Source: Adiantum capillus-veneris (Eukaryota; Streptophyta; Polypodiopsida; Polypodiales; Pteridaceae). From it: a stretch of 64,000 bases of DNA. Each line of letters begins with the position of its first letter. Position 1 is the stretch's first letter. The DNA lies in contig CM043966.1 in NCBI GenBank assembly GCA_014529385.2, positions 92,300,587-92,364,586 on the forward strand, in the 5' to 3' direction. The notes below the pieces were generated by a model that saw only the letters and a program-made list of their open reading frames with translations, did not search any database and had not been told where the DNA came from. Below, piece by piece: positions 42,972 through 54,089 of the stretch. The position numbers and the translations under genes are program-made.

Positions 42972-43304
42972 TCGCGGATCTGCAAAGCCTCCTAACTTTG
43001 GACTGGCATATCTTTCACACCAAAGCTCCGTTTGACGAGCCGTCTGGATGGGCTTCTAGAGCATCTTGAACACTTCATTTTGGGACACATTCCTTGCATA
43101 TTAAACACTTTGACGTGCCATCCCAATGAGCCCACTTTGGAGGTCCCCCCTTGGCCTAAAAACCCGTCTTAAGCATGCATTTCCGCTGCCACTTGCATGC
43201 CCAGGGTCTTCATACCTGCTTTAGCCCTTTGCCATGTGCATGCTAGCACCCTTTTCACTGCATATCACACTTCTCATTGCGGACCAACTTTGGTTGCACC
43301 AACA
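42972..43304 (-). repeat. Element C 5' LTR, outer part
   Basis: Matches 19065-19400 of the C 3' LTR, from CGCGGATCTGCAAAGCC to the end TTGCACCAACA. Element A integrase resumes directly after it. Confidence 0.88.
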
Positions 43305-43607
43305 TTGTTGTGAAGGCACAAGAGCATATGCCAAACAACCAAACACGCACATATGGCTCACCACTGTCTTTCAACCATTCCAAGCCTCATAAGGTGTAAC
43401 AACTCTCAAAGCTTTAATGGGACATCTATTCAGAACATAGTTTGCACACATGAGCGTTTGCATCCAAAACTTATCAGGAAAATGCTTTCCTTTAACCATA
43501 CAACGTGCCGTTTCCAAGAGAGTACGATTCTTATGCTCGACAACACCATTTTGCTGAGGTGTATATGGCATAGTACATTGATGCATAATAACTTTGTCAC
43601 AAAGAAA
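43305..43607 (-). pseudogene. Element A integrase, central part
   Basis: The minus strand reads MPYTPQQNGVVEHKNRTLLE, containing the catalytic Glu, then MCANYVLNRCPIKAL and, after one stop at the WLK position, VSHMCVFGCLAYALVP. It connects on one side to 49111 through the D insertion and on the other to 4850 through element C. Confidence 0.88.
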
Positions 43608-43612
43608 AACAT

Positions 43613-43804
43613 TGTTGGGGTATAAAGCCCAATGTGGTCGCCCAGGTAAGTGGGCGGGCCGCCAGGTATGTACACATATTCTTTTGTAAAAACCTAATAA
43701 GAACTCACTATGCTCTACACATTACAGTAGAGCGAGTTCACCATATCCTCGTGCTCTTCTTCTCACACTCTCTCTCGCATCGCACTTCCGCTCGTACTCC
43801 TTCA
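43613..43804 (+). repeat. Element D 5' LTR
   Basis: 192 bp, TGTTGGGG to CTCCTTCA, the same length as the 3' LTR. Confidence 0.95.
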
Positions 43805-43823
43805 ACTAGTATTAGAGCTCAGA
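43805..43823 (+). other. Primer-binding region of element D
   Basis: ACTAGTATTAGAGCTCAG follows the LTR. TATTAGAGC resembles the initiator tRNA-Met primer site TATCAGAGC with a C-to-T change. The leader 43824-44912 beyond it shows no supported gene. Confidence 0.65.
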
Positions 43824-44912
43824 TTGAGGCTCGGGGCAGCACTGCAGGAGGCTAGAGTCACCAGCTCAGATTGGAGTGAAATTTGACAGGCTAAGACACG
43901 GCCCCTAATCCTGTGGGAGAGCCCGAAGGATTCGGTGTTCTCAGAATTTCATTCTGAGGTCATCTCGGCCACCGTTCAGCTTCGACAAAGTTCTACGCAA
44001 GCCATTTTTGACTACGTGGTCTCAACGGGTGTAGATCCGACTCTGCAAATTTGGGGTTTTCGGCCTACGACTGCAGGTGCTGAGGATATCCACACTCCCA
44101 GAGTGTTGATTTGTGGTTGTCTACACATCGAAGGACGGCTCGCAGTTCTTAGAGGCGTGTCACATACGACACGAGCGCATCTACACACAGACTGTAGGCG
44201 ACATCCACTAGTTCATTAGGTAGCTTGTGTTTGCTGCTTGATATTCCAGATTTCATCCTGACATTGCAGGTACTTCCACATGGGATGTATTGTCAGAGAT
44301 GATGTATGTCTGTTGAGGGTTTGATGACTGTGAGTCACGTAGCAAACAACCGCCGCAGCGGTTACAGCATACAGTGGGAAATTTATGGATGTATGACTTT
44401 GTGGGAAGTCTATGTACTGTCAGATTTACTGCAGCCTTTGTTAAGGGTTGAGTGAGGTTTTATTGAGCTAGGGGATTCTCGCATGTTGAGATCCTTTCGT
44501 TGATACAGGTCTTGGAGCAATCCCTCAAGCACCCTTAGATAGGCAGCTAGGATGTATTGACTGTGAGTTAGATAGTTGGGATTGCATCTTTTGTTTACTG
44601 CCGTTGAGGCATTGTCGCAGTCTATGCTTGCAGGACAGTGACAGGAAAATGCAGGACAGTGAGAGACAGTACAGGTGCAGGACAGGTTTACCCATAGCTT
44701 ACAGTGTTAGAGAGATAATGGTTTTTTGAGCTGTTTTTGGTCTGTTTTTGAGTACACCAGAGCCATTTTACAAAGGAGAATCTGCCAAAAATTTTGCAGA
44801 ATCTGAAGCTTTCTTGGTTCACTTGACAGGTTGATATTGGTTCAGAGGTCAGTTTACAGGGGAAACTCTGCCGAATTTTTCCCAGGAAAGTAAACTACTG
44901 TGAAGCGTAGCT

Positions 44913-45782
44913 ATGGCTGGATCACAGGACACTGCTCTTTACAATATCAAGAAGCTGGATGGAACCAATTTCCCATTGTGGAAGAAGCAGATTTGGCACG
45001 TGTTGGTACAAAAGAAGCAGATAAAACCTATAAAGCTCAAGGGGATAAAACCAGAAGATATGGACGAAGATGAATGGAGGGAAATGGATGAATTGGCACT
45101 TTCTACCATTATGCTGACTTTGGCAGAAAGCGTTTACTTCAATGTAGCAGACGAGATGTCGGCTTATCAAGCATGGTTAAAGCTGAGTGATCTTTATGAG
45201 AAGCACAATGCAGCTTCATAGGTATACTGGCTTAAGAAGCTTGTTGACTTGAAGATGAAAGAAGGGACACCTATGTCCAATCATCTGAATGAATTCAACA
45301 CAATCTATAGTCAGTTGTCAACTCAAGGTGTCAAGTTTGATGAACCTGTTAGAGCTATGCTCGTGTTGATCACATTGCCGAAAAATTGGGACACTTTTCG
45401 CACAACGTTGAGTAATTCTGCACCTCTAGATGGTTTGAACATAGTAGGTGTAGAAGGAAGTCTGCTTACTGAAGAAACCAATAGAAAGACAATGGACAAA
45501 GGCAAAGGAACGGCCTTAGTTGTCAAGGGAAGGACCAAATAAAAGTACAAAGGTGGAAAGAGGAATCAGTCTCGTAGCAAGTCTCGCAGTGCTAAAGGCA
45601 AGAGTGACATAGAATGCTACCGTTGTGGCAAGAAGGGTCACATGAAAAGAGACTGCAAAGAATGGAAAGCAGAAAAAGGCAAAGAGAAAGCTGAAGACCA
45701 TGGTGAGAAGAACAAGTCCTCAGTGAAGATTCAAGAAATAAGTGTGAAAAACACTGTTGCAGAGGATGACAGTCTAGTGTAA
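44913..45782 (+). pseudogene. Element D Gag
   Basis: ATG at 44913. Copia Gag with LDGTNFPLWKKQIWHVL, then TAG at 45219-45221, a second block (VYWLKKLVDLKMKEGTPM, ending GRTK before TAA at 45539-45541) and a zinc knuckle CYRCGKKGHMKRDC near 45615. All three blocks are in one frame, so the copy carries point stops rather than shifts. Nucleocapsid and capsid roles are inferred from the family. Confidence 0.85.
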
Positions 45783-47262
45783 GGAGATATCTACTTCTTG
45801 AAGAATACAATGGACTCAGCTCTTCTTACAGCATCTGATGGAAATGCACCGAGTGACTGGATTATAGACTCAGGGGCATCACTTCATGTGTCCCCAAACA
45901 AGGAGTGGTTTACCTCTTATGTGACCACTAAAGATCATGTTTGGCTAGGCAATGGGCAGACATGTGAGATCTTAGGTGTTGGAGATGTTCAATTGAAGTT
46001 TCAGAATGGCTCTTCTTTCACGCTGAAGAATGTGAGACATGTTCCCGCAATTACAAAGAGCTTGATCAGCACAAGTTTACTTGATGATGCTGGCTACGTC
46101 ACCACTTTTGGACAGAACATGTGGAAGATATCCAAGGGTTCTATGACAGTAGCACATGGAGTAAAGTCTGGAGGACTTTACATGATTTATGTATCAAATG
46201 TCTCTAAAAATGTAATCAATGTAACCGAGAAGCCGAACGTTTCTTTGTGGCATAGTCGGTTAGGACATATGTCCAAGAAGGGAATGGAAATCTTGTCTCG
46301 TTCTGGTTACTTGCCTGGCTTGTCATTTAATGATTTTGAATTCTGTGAAAATTGTCTGTATGGTAAGCAGCCACATAAGCATAGAAGCAGTAGAAGAGAT
46401 ACACATTTGGCACTTGTTCATAGTGATTTGTGTGGACCTATGCCTAACCTATCTCTAGGGGGAGCTTCTTACTTTATGACATTTATGGATGATTACTCGA
46501 GGAAAGTATGGGTTTACTTTCTCAAGCACAAGGATGAAGCGTTTAGTGTTTTCAAAACGTTTGTGACACTTGTGGAGAATCAGAGTGGCAAGAAGTTTAA
46601 ATTCTTACGTACTGACAATGGTGGAGAGTATGTTTCAAAGGCCTTTCAGGACTTTTGTGAGTCAAAAGGTATAAAACGTGAACTTACTGCTCCTTACAAT
46701 CCTCCTCAAAATGGTGTTGTTGAGAGGATTAAATGGACCATACAAGAGAAGGTCAGAAGTATGTTGTCTTATAAATAGATCTCCTAGCGAGATTTTGCAG
46801 AAGGATTTAGTGGCAGAGATGGTATGGTCAAGCAAGGTGCCCTCATACAAGCATCTCAGAGTCTTTGGCTGTGAGGCATATACTCACGTTGCAAAGGAAT
46901 TTAGGAACAAACTTGAGCCAAAGAGTAGAAAGTGCATTTTTCTAGGCTATGGTAATTCTGGTGAGATGGGGTACAGACTTTGGGATCCCGAATCCAGAAA
47001 GGTTATCCGCATCAATGATGTTCACTTTAATGAAGCCAAATATCATTCTAAACCAGAGAGGGTTGAGGAGATTAGAAGAGTTGTCTTCCAAGAAGATGGA
47101 CCTGCACGTGCAAGACAAAATGTCAGGGCTCAAGAGGAGCAAGGACAGGATAGAGTGGAACTACAGGTTGTGGCTGTGAGCCACCTATTATGCGTAGATC
47201 TAGACGTATCACGCGACCTCCTGATAGGTTGTTCCATCTATGAACTATGTCATGTTGACTGA
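45783..47262 (+). pseudogene. Element D protease and integrase
   Basis: Protease motif WIIDSGASLHVSPNKEWF near 45865. The GAG-pre-integrase zinc region (HSRLGHMSKKGMEIL, CENCLYGKQ) follows. The integrase core has Asp in LVHSDLCGPM, Asp in LRTDNGGEYVS and Glu in PQNGVVERI. Near 46740-46780 the frame breaks, with apparent loss of sequence after the catalytic Glu. It resumes with CLINRSPSEILQ, FGCEAYTHV and KCIFLGYGNSGEMGYRLWDP to a further break near 47240. Confidence 0.85.
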
Positions 47263-48715
47263 TTGCAATGAGCCTTCATGTTACAAGGAAGCAGTGCAAA
47301 TGAAGGACTGTGGGAATTGGCAATTGGCCATGCAGTCAGAGATGACAGCTCTGCATAAAAACAAGACATGGAAGCTAGTTATATTACCACAGGTCAAAAA
47401 GGCTCTACCTTGTAAATGGGTTTACAGGTATAAGATCACCGCTCATGATAGTCAGCCAAAGTACAAAGCAAGGCTTGTTGCCAAGGGCTTTAAGAAAGAA
47501 CAAGGCATTGACTTTGATGAAGTCTTCTCTCCGGTGGTCAAGATGACTACATTGAGATGCTTTCTTGCATTGGTTGCCATATTAGATTTGGTGTTGCACC
47601 AAATGGTTGTCAAGACAGTGTTCTTGCATGGTGATTTAGATGTGGCAATTTACATGCAGCAGCCAGAAGGGTTTGTTGAGAAAGGCAAGGAAGATTGGGT
47701 ATGCCAGTTGTTAAAGAGTCTTTATGGCTTAAAACAATCACCGAGGGCATGGTACCATAAATTCCACAAGTTTATGCTTTCTCAAGGCTACAAATGTAGT
47801 GAGTTCGATCACTGTCTATATACAAAGAAGGCTAAGGATGGTAGTTGGCTGATCCTTATTTTGTATGTGGATGACATGTTGATTGCTGGCAAGAACTTGG
47901 AAGAAATTTCAGCTTTGAAGTCAAAGATGGCAAAATCGTTTGACATGAAAGACATGGGTGAGGCAAGTCATATACTTGGTATGCGTATTGAAAGAGACAG
48001 ATCAAAGAAGTTGATTTGGTTGTCTCAAACAAAGTATATTGACAAGGTTTTTCAACTTTTCAATATGGAGAAGGGAAAGGCATTGAGTGTTCCATTGCCA
48101 CCATATGTGAAACTTAGCAAACAAGATTGTCCTGTGTCTGAGGAAGAACAGGCTGAAATGGATAAGATTCCATATGCGTCTGCAGTGGGTAGTTTGATGT
48201 ATGCAATGATTGCTACTCACCCAGACATTGCATTTGCAGTGGGAGTAGTAAGTCGATACTTGTCAAACCCAGGCAAGAAACATTGGGAGGCAGTGAAAGG
48301 AATATTGAGATACCTGAAAGCTACAAAGAGTATGAGCATATGCTATGGGAGTCAGGAGCTAAGTGTAAAGGGTTTTACAAACTCAGATTATGCAGGTGAC
48401 TTAGACAACCGAAGGTCTACGTCAGGGTATGTCTTTACATTGGCTGGTGGAGCAGTATCATGGCGTTCTAGATTACAAGATTGTGTTACTCAGTCTACTA
48501 CAGAGGCTGAATATGTTGCAGCATCAGAGGCATGCAAAGAATCAATTTGGCTTAATCAACTAGTAACAGATTTAGGAATCAAAGAAGAGATGCCTGTGTT
48601 ATATTGTGATAGTCAAAGTGCTATACAATTGGCTCGCAATCCAGTTTATCACTCAAAGACAAAGCATGTGGATGTGAAGTATCATTTCATCAGGGAAATT
48701 CTCGAGGATAAGTAA
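47240..48715 (+). CDS. Element D reverse transcriptase and RNase H
   Basis: The longest undamaged coding frame in the window, 491 codons. RT motifs are LPCKWVYRYKITAHD, YKARLVAKGFKKEQGIDF, SPVVKMTTLRCFLAL, LYGLKQSPRAWYHKF and the catalytic LILYVDDMLIAG. RNase H has TNSDYAGDLDNRRSTSG, STTEAEYVAASEACKE, YCDSQSAIQLARNPVYH and KTKHVDVKYHFIRE. After TAA at 48713-48715 the same frame continues with the usual C-terminal block (ENLADLLTKGLPSKSF), so this stop removes only the tail. The enzyme would be made as part of a polyprotein. Confidence 0.92.
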   Translation: MNYVMLTDCNEPSCYKEAVQMKDCGNWQLAMQSEMTALHKNKTWKLVILPQVKKALPCKWVYRYKITAHDSQPKYKARLVAKGFKKEQGIDFDEVFSPVVKMTTLRCFLALVAILDLVLHQMVVKTVFLHGDLDVAIYMQQPEGFVEKGKEDWVCQLLKSLYGLKQSPRAWYHKFHKFMLSQGYKCSEFDHCLYTKKAKDGSWLILILYVDDMLIAGKNLEEISALKSKMAKSFDMKDMGEASHILGMRIERDRSKKLIWLSQTKYIDKVFQLFNMEKGKALSVPLPPYVKLSKQDCPVSEEEQAEMDKIPYASAVGSLMYAMIATHPDIAFAVGVVSRYLSNPGKKHWEAVKGILRYLKATKSMSICYGSQELSVKGFTNSDYAGDLDNRRSTSGYVFTLAGGAVSWRSRLQDCVTQSTTEAEYVAASEACKESIWLNQLVTDLGIKEEMPVLYCDSQSAIQLARNPVYHSKTKHVDVKYHFIREILEDK

Positions 48716-48901
48716 CTTCAGCTTGTCAAAGTTCACACCATAGAAAATCTTGCTGATCTACTTACAAAAGGACTTCCCTCAAAGAGCTTTGCACATTTTT
48801 CGCAAGCAGTTAGGTGTAGGGTAGTACATCAGTTCTCTACATCTCTTGTATATTAGCTTGTATAGTAGCTTCTCTCACACTTAAAGTACCACATTGGACT
48901 T

Positions 48902-48913
48902 TAAGTGGGAGGT
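48902..48913 (+). other. Polypurine tract of element D
   Basis: TAAGTGGGAGGT directly before the 3' LTR, the standard copia second-strand primer position. Confidence 0.7.
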
Positions 48914-49105
48914 TGTTGGGGTATAAAGCCCAATGTGGTCTCCCAGGTAAGTGGGCGGGCCGCCAGGTATGTACACATATTCTTTTGTAAAAACCTAATA
49001 AGAACTCACTATGCTCCACACATTATAGTAGAGCAAGTTCACCATATCGTCATGCTCTTCCTCTCGCACTCTCTCTCGTGTCGCACTTCCGCTCGTACTC
49101 CTTCA
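48914..49105 (+). repeat. Element D 3' LTR
   Basis: 192 bp matching 43613-43804, with about ten substitutions, several of them C/T or G/A. Confidence 0.95.
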
Positions 49106-49110
49106 AACAT

Positions 49111-50283
49111 TAAACTCATGCGACATATATTCCCCACCACAATCTGTGCGAAGAGTAATAAGTTTGTTGCCACTGAAATTTTCAGCCATAGTCAAAAAGC
49201 TTTTAAAGCATGCAAAAACTTCATTCTTTGCTTTCAATGTATACACCCAAGTATGGCGAGTAGCATCATCTATGAAGGTAACAAAATATACATACTTTAC
49301 AAAAGATGGAGTCTTCCCAGGACCACATACATCACTATGTACAAGTTGTAATTTTTTTGTAGCATGAACAGAACCATCCTTCGGAAGAGGCACGATGCAT
49401 TTTGCCAAGTATACAACCTTCACAAGCATGCCTCTCAATGGAGCCAAGTGTGGGCAAACCAACAACCATATCACGCTTTTGTAAATAGAGCAAGCTATTG
49501 AAGTTTAAATGACCAAAACATGCATGCCATAACTCCATTTCAGCCATAGAAGAAGTATGAACAAGCAAGGCATTTGATGCATGTCTCTCATAAGTATCCA
49601 TATGATACAAGCCATTGCATAACGTCCCAGACATAACAATAACATCACCATTGCTGAAGTCATGAACCATACATTTGGCATCCACAAAATGTACATGAAT
49701 ACCCGAAGAGGAAATGGTAGGAACCGAAAGCAAGTTCTTCTTTATGCCTGACAAATAGAAGGCATTCTTGAGAGTCACAACACCCCCATTTGCAGCCGTA
49801 AGCTTTATGTTCCCAACTCCAATGATAGGGTAAGAGGCATTATTTGCGCAAAAAACATGCCCCTCCTTTGGTGCATCTTGCAAGGACACAAAAAACTTCT
49901 TACATGATGTTATGTGCTTGGAAGCACCACTATCAAAGTACCAATCAAGATCAGCCTCACGCACTGTCATACATGTAGAATGTAATGAAGAATCATATGT
50001 GCATGTAACAACACAAGCCCAAACATCTTGAGCAAGATTAGCTTCATCATCCTTTGCATTACTCGTGCTCTCAATGATAGATATGTCCAATTGCTTCTTC
50101 TTATCATTATGCTTTGTAGGCCTCTTACATTCCTCAATGGTATGTCCCGACTTTCGACAATACTTGCATCTCTTCTTTTTTTGTGAATCACCATCACTAG
50201 AAGAATTAGTGGAAGAGGGAGTTTGGGGCTTTGGTTTTGATGTGCCAAAAGCTGACCCAGACTTGCTTTTACCTCTTTGAGAG
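49111..50283 (-). pseudogene. Element A zinc knuckle, protease, integrase N-terminal part
   Basis: On the minus strand: a CCHC knuckle in KRCKYCRKSGHTIEECKR, protease WYFDSGASKHITSCK, the pre-integrase zinc region (ELWHACFGHLNFNSLLYL, CEGCILGKMHR), then a frameshift near 49400-49340. The next frame holds the integrase start, with Asp in LVHSDVCGP and in LRTDCGGEYMSHEF. Element D cuts it at 49110. The upstream end joins gag at 52995 through the B-family solo LTR. Confidence 0.88.
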
Positions 50284-50287
50284 ATAG

Positions 50288-52664
50288 TGATAGCCGTTTT
50301 TTGGCTCTCTGTGATTTCCATAGTGAGTTATCCCCCCCTATCAAATCACTCAAACACTGAGGTTACCCTCACCCTTTCACTGTATATAGGTGCGTGTGAG
50401 TTAGGGGACTTTTCCCATATCTCCTTACTGAAATAAAAAACCCTCAATTAGCTAGTCATTGGGCTAGTTGAGCCAAAAATATAAAAAAATATAAAAAATA
50501 TAAGTATATTATGGCCCATGCATATGTAAATATTTCTTTGTATATAGGGCCTAAATAAAAGATTTTTTCATAATTATTTTGGTATTTATTTAAATATTTT
50601 TACCTAGGTGTGTGTTATTTATGCTCTGTACATTGCCTCACCATTACCACAATTTTTCTTACCATTTTTCATACTCTTTATTCCATATAGAAATATTTTC
50701 ATGTAAGCTTCTCTTATATTTGGTGTAACTCCACCCCAACAAAAATCCAAAAAAACTAGTTTTATTTATGTGTATATTTTTTCACTATTGTGATTTTTCC
50801 CTTCCTACATCTATTTTGTTTTTTTTCTAAAAAATTAGAACACCAAAAATATTTATCTTTTTATGGTAGCCTCATAATGAGAGAGATTTCTTTTGACCCC
50901 TTTATATTTTTTCCACTTATATTATTTATATTTGACATGTACATATTTTTTAGACTCCTCAATATTTGATTTTCTTAGTTGTACTATTCACTTATATCAT
51001 GATCTCAACAATATCTTCAATTATAGACCTACCAAATAAAGTCAAGGGTAGGTGACATGCATACATGCACTATGGAGGGCTCACTCTTGGAGGTATTCAA
51101 AAGAATCATCCAAAGAAGGACCCCACAAGGACCTTGGGCAGTGGAAAAAAACGATCGGTTTTGCTGAATTTTTAAAGTTCACTTGCTCTCCGAATTTGAA
51201 AAGGTGATACAAACAAAAGTTGTAGCTCGTGAGCTGAAATTTTGCGTCAAATTATTTCATATTTTTTTGAGCTACGAGCTGTGAGCTATGATTTTATTAG
51301 TCTACCCCAGTTTTCCCATGCTATGCAGCCACACTCTCTCTTCCACTTTATCATTTTCCTCTTTCACACACACTTCTCCACTCATCATCCCCACCTCTCT
51401 CACCACTCCTCTCTGCACCCTACTCACCTTCTCCTCAACCTTGAAGAATAAGAGAAACCATGGTGAACTCATACCTCCCACACACAATTCCATTCCAAAA
51501 TTGACCACCTAGTCTCATTTTTCCTCCTCCAAATTACCCATATCTATCAAAAAAACCACAAAATTCAGCCTCTTCTCTTAAAAGACAGCATCATGGTGGT
51601 TGATTACTCAGCTTCAATTACCTTGTCTCTCAAGGAAGGTCAAGAGTGGAGAAAAAATGTACCGTCAAAGCTAGTGGACCATCAACAAGAGTCAAAATTG
51701 GCCCTACTCAAGACACTTGGAGCATCAACCTTGTAAGAAATCCACCTTTTCTTACCTCTTAAGAGTTTTTCTTCCTTATTTGTATCCTACATGGATACTC
51801 CCATTGTAAATATCCAATTCCATTTGTAAATTAATACTAACTCTACTAACACTAACCCACTATGAAAAGTCCTATCACCTCCATTTCTCTCCTCTCTCTT
51901 TCCCCACCAACTTCTTGATAATTCCAAGCAAAAGAAATTAGATAAATTGCTGAAAATCTAACCCAACCATGGTTAGAGGAGTAACCCTAGCCTTTAAAAT
52001 TGCTATAAAAGGAGGGTGTAGCTAGCACAAAAAAGGGGGGAGAAGAAAGAGCACTATGCTATAGCTTGAGAAGCCAAGCTCAACCTCTTGAGAAGGAGAT
52101 CTTGAGTGGAATCTCATTGGCATTAGGCATATGTATGTGTTGTATTAGAGGTGATTAGCAAGGGGACTCTATGCCATTGTAAGAGAGAGTGATCATTAAA
52201 TTGAGAGTAGGAAATCTATCATTTCTCCTACTAGAGTAAGCCCAACATTTGCTGAATCAGGGAGGGTGAATTTGGACTAAGCATGGATACCTTGTCTCCC
52301 TTCCAACGTGAAGTCATGGACAATAATGATGTGTAAGTGTCTTGGTGTTTTATTTAAGTTCTTGATAGCTTGTCTCCGGGTATTGTTATCAATTTAGCCA
52401 TAAATCCCACATGCTGTAAGAGGGCGACAGGGTGGAGAGGACTCCCTTGGCCTTAAGACAGTGATTGGGGTGGCTTTTTTCTTGTGATGTGTTGTGGTGT
52501 AATTTACTCAGGCTATGTTGAACAAATACTAATCTCACTTTGATTGGTCATGACAGATTTGTAAGAAGGCATTAGTGCAACAAGCACCCCCTTCTCTCTC
52601 TTTCTTACATATATATATTTATGTTTGCTTGATCATTAACGATACACTTCAAAGCAGCCCGAGC

Positions 52665-52731
<67 letters not shown>

Positions 52732-52990
52732 TTTTAGTGTGTGAGAGTGTTCCATTGGTGTTAGGGTTAGTGTAAATTCCTTGCTTGTTTGTGGGTTGCT
52801 CTAACGATTCTCCTCTTTTGCGTCCTAGTTCGCTCTTAAACTAGGTGGTGCCCCTTGTGTAGTTGGGATTTGGCTGGGGGTTTGTTGCTTTGGTTTGTGT
52901 TGTGTAGTGCCCCAGCCCCATTGAGCAGCACGGGAGCCTTGAAGGGTGTCTCGAGGTTTCTCTTCTTGTTGCCCGCCCCGGACCGCTTCA
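50288..52990 (+). mobile_element. Solo LTR of the B family in element A gag
   Basis: A 2,703-bp sequence aligned end to end with the B LTRs (TGATAGCC to CCGCTTCA), with no internal region. It has the TATA box at 52004-52011 and a CT tract at 52669-52728. The last 260 bp before the end diverge from the B copies, which suggests a subfamily. It is flanked by ATAG at 50284-50287 and 52991-52994. Deleting it with one ATAG keeps the A gag frame open, which confirms a 4-bp duplication. Confidence 0.92.
52669..52728. repeat. CT microsatellite in B-family solo LTR
   Basis: About 60 bp of TC repeats, in the place equivalent to the tracts in the B LTRs. Confidence 0.95.
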
Positions 52991-52994
52991 ATAG

Positions 52995-53685
52995 CAAGTG
53001 CTTGAGTTCCCTCAATCAAACCACTTCTATTCATTCTAGATTGCTCTTCTTGTAAGAGAATTGACACAACCTCATCAAAAGTATACATGTTGGGATTTCC
53101 TTTTGCAACCAAATGAAGAGTAGTAGCAAAGCTTTGAAAAGAATCTGGCAACCCTTTAAGCAAAGTGGAGATGAGAGAATTTTCAGAGATAATCTCATCT
53201 ATATTTGCTAATTGCACTTTCAAATCCTTAATCTTTGTAACATACACATCAACGGACTCATATTCAGCCATATTCATTTCCTCAAGTTGCTTCCTCAAGT
53301 AAGCTACACAGTCTTCATTGCGCCCGGCATACAAAGAAGCAACTACATCCCAAGCTTGCTTGGATGAACTGCAAGACCAAATGTGTGGAACAATATGATG
53401 CTTCACGGAAAGAGCAATCAAAGCATGTGATTGGGCATCCTTTCCATCCCATCTAATCTGATCTTATGTAGGTGGATAAGATGAAGAAACAACTGTTGAA
53501 GAGCTACTTGCATCTGTAATAGTACAAGTAGAACTGCCAGGTCTCTTGTCTACATCCGCCACAATGTTCCATAGTTGCTTTGCAACAAGCACATGTTTCA
53601 TCATGTAAGACCACATCGGATAATTGGTCCCATCAAGCTTATCCTCATCTTGAGGCATGCCAAAAAAGTCATTGTTGCTTGCCAT
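52995..53685 (-). pseudogene. Element A Gag, N-terminal part
   Basis: The likely start is the ATG at 53685 (MASNNDFFGMPQDEDKLDGT), which places LDGTNYPMWSYMMKHVL at the usual distance from the N-terminus. One in-frame TAA at 53461-53463, probably from a Gln CAA, interrupts it. The frame then continues with ALIALSVKHHIVPHIWSC, AWDVVASLYAG and LLKGLPDSFQSFATTLHL, a typical copia UBN2-type Gag. An ORF call extending below 52995 is only run-on into the solo LTR. Confidence 0.85.
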
Positions 53686-53968
53686 AGCACCCACGAACAA
53701 TAAATTGGCAAGAAATGCACTCCCGAGAAAATCTGCAGACCTATAAATGTTGTTACAGAAAAGCCTTAATGTGTTCAAAATTTTGATTCATGATATCGTT
53801 GCATAGTAATTGCTCTTAGCTTTGTTTTGAGTCCTAGGTTGAGCAAAATGGACACCTGGAGCACCCGTGGCGAGCAAAACGGTGACTAGCTGTCCCGAGA
53901 CTGCACCTCCTGCAAAACCTAATATCAGGTATGGAGGAAGGAGAATGCTTATGGGAGCTAAAGAGCCT

Positions 53969-53980
53969 ACTCTAATACCA
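53969..53980 (-). other. Primer-binding site of element A
   Basis: On the element strand TGGTATTAGAGT, one base inside the 5' LTR end. It resembles the initiator tRNA-Met site TGGTATCAGAGC with two changes. The stretch 53686-53968 is untranslated leader. Confidence 0.7.
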
Positions 53981-53981
53981 T

Positions 53982-54046
53982 TGTTGGGTGAAGAAGGGAG
54001 TGAGGGAAGCTATAGATACGCACACACACCTGTAGATACACGCACG

Positions 54047-54089
<43 letters not shown>

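Larger units (their letters stand above)
4855..43304 (-). mobile_element. Element C: gag-only LTR retrotransposon
   Basis: A minus-strand element inserted in the integrase of A. Its 5' LTR is 21646-23056 plus 42972-43304, its internal region is 19401-21645, and its 3' LTR is 17779-19400 plus 4855-4988. Both LTRs total about 1.74-1.76 kb once the insertions B and F are removed, which supports the reconstruction. The 2.25 kb internal region has a primer-binding site, one decayed Gag-like gene and a polypurine tract, but no protease, RT or integrase. This makes it a non-autonomous element of the TR-GAG or LARD type. Flanks share only an imperfect GTTG repeat, so the target-site duplication is not resolved. 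Confidence 0.82.
43613..49105 (+). mobile_element. Element D: Ty1/copia with short LTRs
   Basis: A complete plus-strand copia of 5,493 bp with 192-bp LTRs and a perfect 5-bp target duplication AACAT (43608-43612 and 49106-49110), inserted in the integrase of A. It has a leader of about 1.1 kb, Gag, protease-integrase and an intact 491-codon RT-RNase H frame. The LTRs differ at about ten sites by eye. Stops in gag and a frameshift in integrase make it defective. Removing it with one AACAT leaves the A integrase frame open. Confidence 0.93.

Noticed and set aside
43935-44219. A 94-codon ORF in the leader of copia D
   Set aside because: The composition is not protein-like, there is no second copy in the window to compare, and it has no recognisable motif.
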